From Klebsiella quasipneumoniae subsp. quasipneumoniae (GTDB lineage Bacteria > Pseudomonadota > Gammaproteobacteria > Enterobacterales > Enterobacteriaceae): 64,000 nt of DNA. Under the pieces are notes generated by a model. It did no database searches, had not been told where the DNA came from, and was given only the letters and a program-made list of their open reading frames with translations. The position numbers and the translations under genes are program-made. The DNA lies in contig NZ_CP084876.1 of the NCBI RefSeq assembly GCF_020525925.1, positions 4,650,001-4,714,000 on the forward strand. The letters are read 5' to 3'. This document shows, piece by piece, positions 59,788 through 64,000 of the stretch. The first letter of the stretch is position 1, and the number at the start of each line of letters is the position of its first letter.

Positions 59788-59803
59788 AACGGGTGCGCTT
59801 ACA

Positions 59804-60362
59804 ATATCTGCTTGCGAAAAATAATGATCAATCTGACGTCCAAACTCATGCCTAGGAACAATGCGGCGATCGTGCTATGTGCAGATCTTCTCCATACGCT
59901 TCAGTGGGAAAAGTACTTTTCAAGCTCATTGAGCAGTACTTCATCTGTTCAAACATAGGGCAGGATCGTCTACCGGGGCGGGGTCAGTCCAACTATAGGG
60001 CAGGAGCGTCTACAGGAGTGGGTCAGTCCACCCAGTATTCATTTACCCCACAAGCTGTTCATGAGATCATATAAGCAAATAACTTCTGGTATGGGGCTTT
60101 TCAGTCTAGATCGCTGGTCATCGGTTGAATGAATCATAGAAGACTCTGGTAACAGCAAAATCACCATTTATGTGCAGCCCCAAAATGCTGTATTTTTATA
60201 CATAAAATACTTCATCATGGAAGTTGTAAGCTAAAGGCGCTCGCAAATGGTTGCATCTTGGACGTTGTGCAAATACTAATGAAGTGGAAATAAGATCTTG
60301 ATACTCTTGTAGTAATTAATCTATGGGTATCTCTAAGTCTTTGAAAAGATGAGAAGAGTTAA
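59804..60362. other. Intergenic region before the DISARM genes
   Basis: About 560 bp of mixed, mostly AT-rich DNA with no supportable gene. The only notable structure is the tandem repeat at 59955-60030. It probably contains the promoter of the methyltransferase-drmD operon, but no clear -35/-10 was chosen. Confidence 0.4.
59955..60030. repeat. 40-bp-period tandem repeat
   Basis: Two near-identical units, 59955-59991 and 59995-60030, both start ATAGGGCAGGA and contain CGTCTAC then GGGTCAGTCCA; one base is deleted in the second copy. They could be remnant multiple binding sites at the end of a transposable element; identity unknown. Confidence 0.6.
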
Positions 60363-61415
60363 ATGAAGAAAGTATCTTGTGTCGATTTGTTTTGTGGTGC
60401 AGGTGGATTAACGCATGGCCTTGTACTTGAAGGCTTACCTGTAGTTGCAGGAATTGACATGGATCCGGCCTGCAAATTTCCTTATGAATCAAACAACAAT
60501 GCCAAATTTATAGAACGGGATATAAGCAAAGTAACAACAACCGAATTAGATGCATTGTTTGGCGATGCTGACATCAAAATTCTCGCTGGCTGCGCGCCTT
60601 GCCAACCATTTTCTACCTATACACAACGTTATGAATCGGATGGTAAGGACGGTAAATGGGGGCTCCTGTATGAGTTTGCACGCCTAGCAGAAGGTACTCG
60701 CCCAGACGTGATCACGATGGAAAATGTTCCTACAGTGGCTAAACACCAAGTGTTCCACGACTTCGTCGAGGCATTGAAGTGTATTGGCTACAGCGTATGG
60801 TTTAGCATTGTTGATTGCACTCAATTCGGTGTCCCACAAACACGTAAGAGAATGGTTTTATTGGCATCACTCCATGGCGAGATAAAAATGTCTTCTCCAA
60901 CGTGTACAAAACCCAAAACAGTAAGAGAAGCTATAGGCCATCTGCGCGCATTAAATGCTGGTGAAGCTGCTCCAGGAGATAAGCTGCATGTTACCTCCAC
61001 ATTGTCAGATAAGAATCTGGAGCGTATTAAGGCCTCAAAACCAGGAGGAACTTGGCGTGACTGGCCAGAACATCTTGTTGCCGATTGTCATCGAACAGAA
61101 AGTGGCAGAACTTACGCTAGTGTTTATGGCCGTATGGAATGGGACAAACCAGCACCAACCATGACAACGCAGTGCTATGGTTTCGGAAATGGTCGATTTG
61201 GGCATCCTGAACAGAACCGCGCAATCTCCCTGAGAGAAGCGGCAATTCTTCAGAGTTTTCCCCGTAACTATGCATTTATTCCCCATGATGGTCCAGTAAG
61301 TTTAAGGATTCTAGGGCGCCTAATCGGGAATGCAGTTCCTGTGGAACTTGGCCGAGCAATTGCACGCAGTATTAATTCACATCTTGCAAATGTGAATATG
61401 GCCACTGTGGAATGA
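60363..61415 (+). CDS. C5-cytosine DNA methyltransferase
   Basis: This 350-residue DNA cytosine-5 methyltransferase transfers methyl from SAM. Motif I DLFCGAGG at 8-15, catalytic Cys80 in the APCQPF motif, ENVP at 120-123, QTRKR at 159-163, and IGNAVPVELG near the C-terminus are all intact. The target-recognition region between motifs VIII and IX (about 180-285) is short. A GAGAAGAG stretch precedes the ATG. It lies 49 bp before drmD, so it is probably the host-protecting enzyme of a DISARM-like system; specificity unknown. Confidence 0.87.
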   Translation: MKKVSCVDLFCGAGGLTHGLVLEGLPVVAGIDMDPACKFPYESNNNAKFIERDISKVTTTELDALFGDADIKILAGCAPCQPFSTYTQRYESDGKDGKWGLLYEFARLAEGTRPDVITMENVPTVAKHQVFHDFVEALKCIGYSVWFSIVDCTQFGVPQTRKRMVLLASLHGEIKMSSPTCTKPKTVREAIGHLRALNAGEAAPGDKLHVTSTLSDKNLERIKASKPGGTWRDWPEHLVADCHRTESGRTYASVYGRMEWDKPAPTMTTQCYGFGNGRFGHPEQNRAISLREAAILQSFPRNYAFIPHDGPVSLRILGRLIGNAVPVELGRAIARSINSHLANVNMATVE

Positions 61416-61464
61416 CAACTCTTTACTAATCATTAGCTTCGCTGAATTAGAGCCTGGAAACAAT

Positions 61465-64000
61465 ATGGAAATTTCTAATACACCTGATATCCGAGTACAG
61501 CGAACTATTCCAGAACCCGGTCAGTTGGTTGAGGTCCGTCGGCGTCAATGGGTTGTTGTGGAAGTTACTTCATCTCAATTGTTACCTGCCTCAGCTCAAC
61601 AGCACGCAGTAACTTTGTCATCTATTGATGAAGATGGTTTGGGGGAAGAACTTGAGGTTATTTGGGAAATTGAGGTAGGTGCCCAGATTATTGAGCGAGC
61701 TGGGCTGCCCACAATCAGTGGCCAAGACGACTCCAGCACTCTTAATGCTTTCCTTGACGCAGTGCGCTGGGGAGCAGCCACTAATGCTAACCGAGGCTTC
61801 CTGCAGGCCCCCTTTCGCAGTGGCGTTAGTATAGAAGACTTCCAACTCGATCCGTTGGTGCGTGCAATTGATATGGCACGTGTCAATCTCCTCATAGCCG
61901 ATGATGTCGGTTTAGGTAAGACTATTGAGGCGGGATTAATCATTCAGGAAATGCTGCTTCGGCATCGAGCCCGTACAGTCCTGATTATCTGCCCTGCGTC
62001 GCTACAGGAAAAGTGGCGGATGGAGATGCAGGAAAAGTTTGGACTGGAATTTCAAATCGTCGACACTCTCTACATCAAGCAATTACGCCGAGAACGCGGG
62101 ATCCATGCCAATCCGTGGACATCGCATTCTCGACTGATCACGTCCATGGATTGGGCCAAAAGCGGCGAAGGCCTGAGAGCTATGCGCGATGTGTTGCCCT
62201 TATATAGCAGCTACCCACGCAAGTTCGATCTATTGGTCATTGACGAAGCACATAATATCGCACCGGCTGCTGGGGCAAACTACGCACTGGAGAGTCAGAG
62301 AACGCGCTTCATCCGTTCAATCAGCCCTCATTTCCAGCACAGGTTGTTTCTGACCGCTACGCCACATAATGGCTATACCGAATCCTTCACCTCACTGCTC
62401 GAACTTCTGGATGACCAACGTTTCGCCAGAAATATACTTCCCGACGATAAGCAGCTCAATCAAGTAATGATCCGTCGCCTCAAGAGCGATCTCGTTGACG
62501 CAGACGGCAATCTACTTTACGCCCAACGTAAGCTTGAAGCCTTACCGATCTTATACACTGCCAAAGAACGCGAAATTCACTCAAAACTCAACGACTACTG
62601 CAAGAGCCGAGAACTAGGTGCAGAGAAAGCTGGTAGAACATTCGGAACTACTTTCGTGAATCAGCTGCTAAAAAAACGCCTCTTTTCCTCACCTGCAGCC
62701 TTCGCATCAACACTCGAAAAACACATCGCTAGTCTGGCTTATGGAAACCTGCGTAGTGATAATAGTCCGATGGACGACCGCATCTTGCGCAAAGCTATTC
62801 TTCGTGTTGATGAAGATTACGCTAACGACCAAGAGATAGAGAATGCGCAATCTGAGGCTGTTGAAGAAGCTTCACGTCGAGCTCAGCCGCTCACAACCGA
62901 CCAGCAACAAATGCTGAGTGAACTACGTAAATGGGCACAGATAGCCAGAAACCAAGTCGATTCCAAAGCTAAAGCAGTGCTCAGCTGGCTTGATACCAAT
63001 CTGAAAACAAACGGCCATTGGAACGAACATCGGGTAATTCTGTTCACTGAATATCGCACTACCCTCCAGTGGATACATGAGATCCTAGCCAGCCATGGAT
63101 TTGGTGGGGAGCGCCTTGCGATCCTACATGGTGGTATAGCGCAGGACGAACGTGAGAAAGTAAAAGCAGCCTTCCAGACCGCTCCAAAAGTCTCTGCCGT
63201 TCGTATTCTTCTTGCTACCGATGCAGCATCTGAAGGTATTGATCTGCAGAACCACTGTAACTGCTTAATCCATCTTGAGATCCCCTACAATCCCAATGTC
63301 ATGGAGCAGCGCAATGGTCGTATTGACCGTCATGGTCAACGCCAGAAAGAGGTCTTGATCTGGCATCCTGTCGATGGCGATGAAAATAGCCAAGCTAGCA
63401 TTGGAGGCCATAGTGGAGACATCATCCGAGCTCTACGTAAGCTCGAATCTATGCGATCAGACATGGGTAGTGTCAATCCGGTTATCGCGCCACAGATGTC
63501 GAAGCTGATTGAAGGATCTATCAGGGATTTTGATACTCGTATTGCAGAAGCTCGGATTGCCAAAACTAAACGATTCGTAAGCGCCGATCGTGAACTGAAA
63601 GAGCGGATAGCCCGGTTACATGACCGGCTACTATCCACTCAAAACGATTTCCATCTCACGCCAGAACATATCCTCATGGCTGTAAATACGGGACTTTCTT
63701 TGGCAGGCCGACCACATTTGGAGCCGTTTGCTCTTCCGGATGCTCCAGCTGGTTCAACATTCAAAATGCCAGCATTGTCAGGATCCTGGGCTCGTTGCCT
63801 GGAGGGGCTACGCCATCCCTATACTCTACAAACTCGCCCTATCACCTTTGACCATACCGTGGCGAAAGGGCGTGACGATGTCGTACTCGTTCATTTGAAT
63901 CATCGACTGGTACAGATGTGCCTACGTCTGTTACGAGCAGAAGTATGGGCTCGCGATGACGTGAAGAAGTTGCATCGTGTTACTGTACGTTCGGTGCCCG
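61465..64000 (+). CDS. drmD: DISARM SNF2-family helicase DrmD (N-terminal part)
   Basis: At least 845 residues of a large SNF2/helicase-like ATPase, open to the right edge of the window. Walker A DDVGLGKTIE (Lys152), DEAH box (260-263, VIDEAHN), motif III LTATPHNG, and helicase C elements ILFTEYRTTLQW (about 525), LLATDAASEGIDLQ and NGRIDRHGQRQKE are visible. The whole pattern fits DrmD, the class 1 DISARM component. ATG 61465 is chosen; the frame is open further upstream but has no better start. The downstream genes (drmMI, drmA, drmB, drmC expected) lie outside the window. Confidence 0.8.
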   Translation, partial: MEISNTPDIRVQRTIPEPGQLVEVRRRQWVVVEVTSSQLLPASAQQHAVTLSSIDEDGLGEELEVIWEIEVGAQIIERAGLPTISGQDDSSTLNAFLDAVRWGAATNANRGFLQAPFRSGVSIEDFQLDPLVRAIDMARVNLLIADDVGLGKTIEAGLIIQEMLLRHRARTVLIICPASLQEKWRMEMQEKFGLEFQIVDTLYIKQLRRERGIHANPWTSHSRLITSMDWAKSGEGLRAMRDVLPLYSSYPRKFDLLVIDEAHNIAPAAGANYALESQRTRFIRSISPHFQHRLFLTATPHNGYTESFTSLLELLDDQRFARNILPDDKQLNQVMIRRLKSDLVDADGNLLYAQRKLEALPILYTAKEREIHSKLNDYCKSRELGAEKAGRTFGTTFVNQLLKKRLFSSPAAFASTLEKHIASLAYGNLRSDNSPMDDRILRKAILRVDEDYANDQEIENAQSEAVEEASRRAQPLTTDQQQMLSELRKWAQIARNQVDSKAKAVLSWLDTNLKTNGHWNEHRVILFTEYRTTLQWIHEILASHGFGGERLAILHGGIAQDEREKVKAAFQTAPKVSAVRILLATDAASEGIDLQNHCNCLIHLEIPYNPNVMEQRNGRIDRHGQRQKEVLIWHPVDGDENSQASIGGHSGDIIRALRKLESMRSDMGSVNPVIAPQMSKLIEGSIRDFDTRIAEARIAKTKRFVSADRELKERIARLHDRLLSTQNDFHLTPEHILMAVNTGLSLAGRPHLEPFALPDAPAGSTFKMPALSGSWARCLEGLRHPYTLQTRPITFDHTVAKGRDDVVLVHLNHRLVQMCLRLLRAEVWARDDVKKLHRVTVRSVP

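Larger units (their letters stand above)
58597..59803. mobile_element. IS3-family insertion sequence (IS1222/ISEhe3-like)
   Basis: About 1,207 bp with imperfect terminal inverted repeats: TGTAAG...CCCGG at the left and the complement TGTAAGCGCACCCG at the right. It carries orfA and orfB in the -1 frameshift arrangement with a 7-A slippery run. The flanking 3-4 bp (AGAT at the left, ATAT at the right) do not match, so no target-site duplication is evident; the element may have shifted, or one side may be deleted. The name is a best guess from recalled OrfA similarity. Confidence 0.75.

Noticed and set aside
55477..64000. Integrase or phage structural genes in the island
   Set aside because: None found in six frames; only the att-like remnant suggests integration.

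Overview
The window reads as chromosome of the Klebsiella pneumoniae complex or a very close relative. The evidence is the gene content (a 139-residue chromosomal FosA beside a LysR gene and yjiR, the yjiM/yjiL pair, yhiI-rbbA-yhhJ, cus, xylA-xynT-xynB), the GC-rich codon use, and an enterobacterial rRNA operon with tRNA-Glu in its spacer. The exact species cannot be fixed from the sequence alone.

Layout. 1-3228: end of mdtM, a small DUF2164 gene, then yjiM-yjiL-DUF3343, an iron-sulfur ATP-driven reductase-like module. 3225-5817: a leftward MarR / HlyD / DUF2955 efflux operon with a palindromic operator. 5982-9997: yjiS (54 aa), the MocR regulator yjiR, fosA overlapping a LysR gene, and a divergent flavodoxin-fold oxidoreductase. 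10039-14474: a leftward sugar-type ABC importer with a CRP-like site. 14733-15982: a second tryptophanyl-tRNA synthetase preceded by a Trp-Trp leader peptide and a complete attenuator-like set of exclusive hairpins. 16288-21220: yhiI-rbbA-yhhJ. 21902-22108: a broken yehE-like gene. 22270-27796: rRNA operon on the minus strand (P1/P2, 16S, tRNA-Glu, 23S, 5S, T1, T2). 28069-29190: roxA. 29244-37750: the complete copper/silver system cusSR and cusCFBA, with the CusR box between cusR and cusC. 37823-46644: DUF1294, blc, a MerR/MlrA-like regulator and a nine-gene, tightly overlapping operon (NTF2-like, SDR, FAD amine oxidase, DUF1365, CFA-type methyltransferase, DUF2878, chalcone-isomerase-like, DUF3833, YbgA) of the kind controlled by light or photo-oxidative stress in other bacteria. 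46645-47070: a REP/BIME array. 47071-53706: a LamB-family porin, xylose isomerase, a GPH symporter and a GH43 beta-xylosidase (xylo-oligosaccharide use).

53789-64000 is a defence-gene region. It opens with two divergent McrA-like HNH nucleases, one with a phosphorothioate-DNA (sulfur-binding) type N-terminus. A tRNA-like att remnant (55642-55655) then marks a shift to AT-rich foreign DNA. This holds a 641-residue protein with an N-terminal GHKL (MORC/Hsp90-type) ATPase and a C-terminal PD-(D/E)xK-like nuclease, an IS3-family element, a C5-cytosine methyltransferase, and the start of a large SNF2 helicase matching DrmD of DISARM, which runs off the window.

The most original observations are the trpS2 attenuator, the GHKL-nuclease protein, the pairing of a C5 methyltransferase with DrmD, and the MerR-linked lipid-modification operon with its 30-bp operator-like palindrome.
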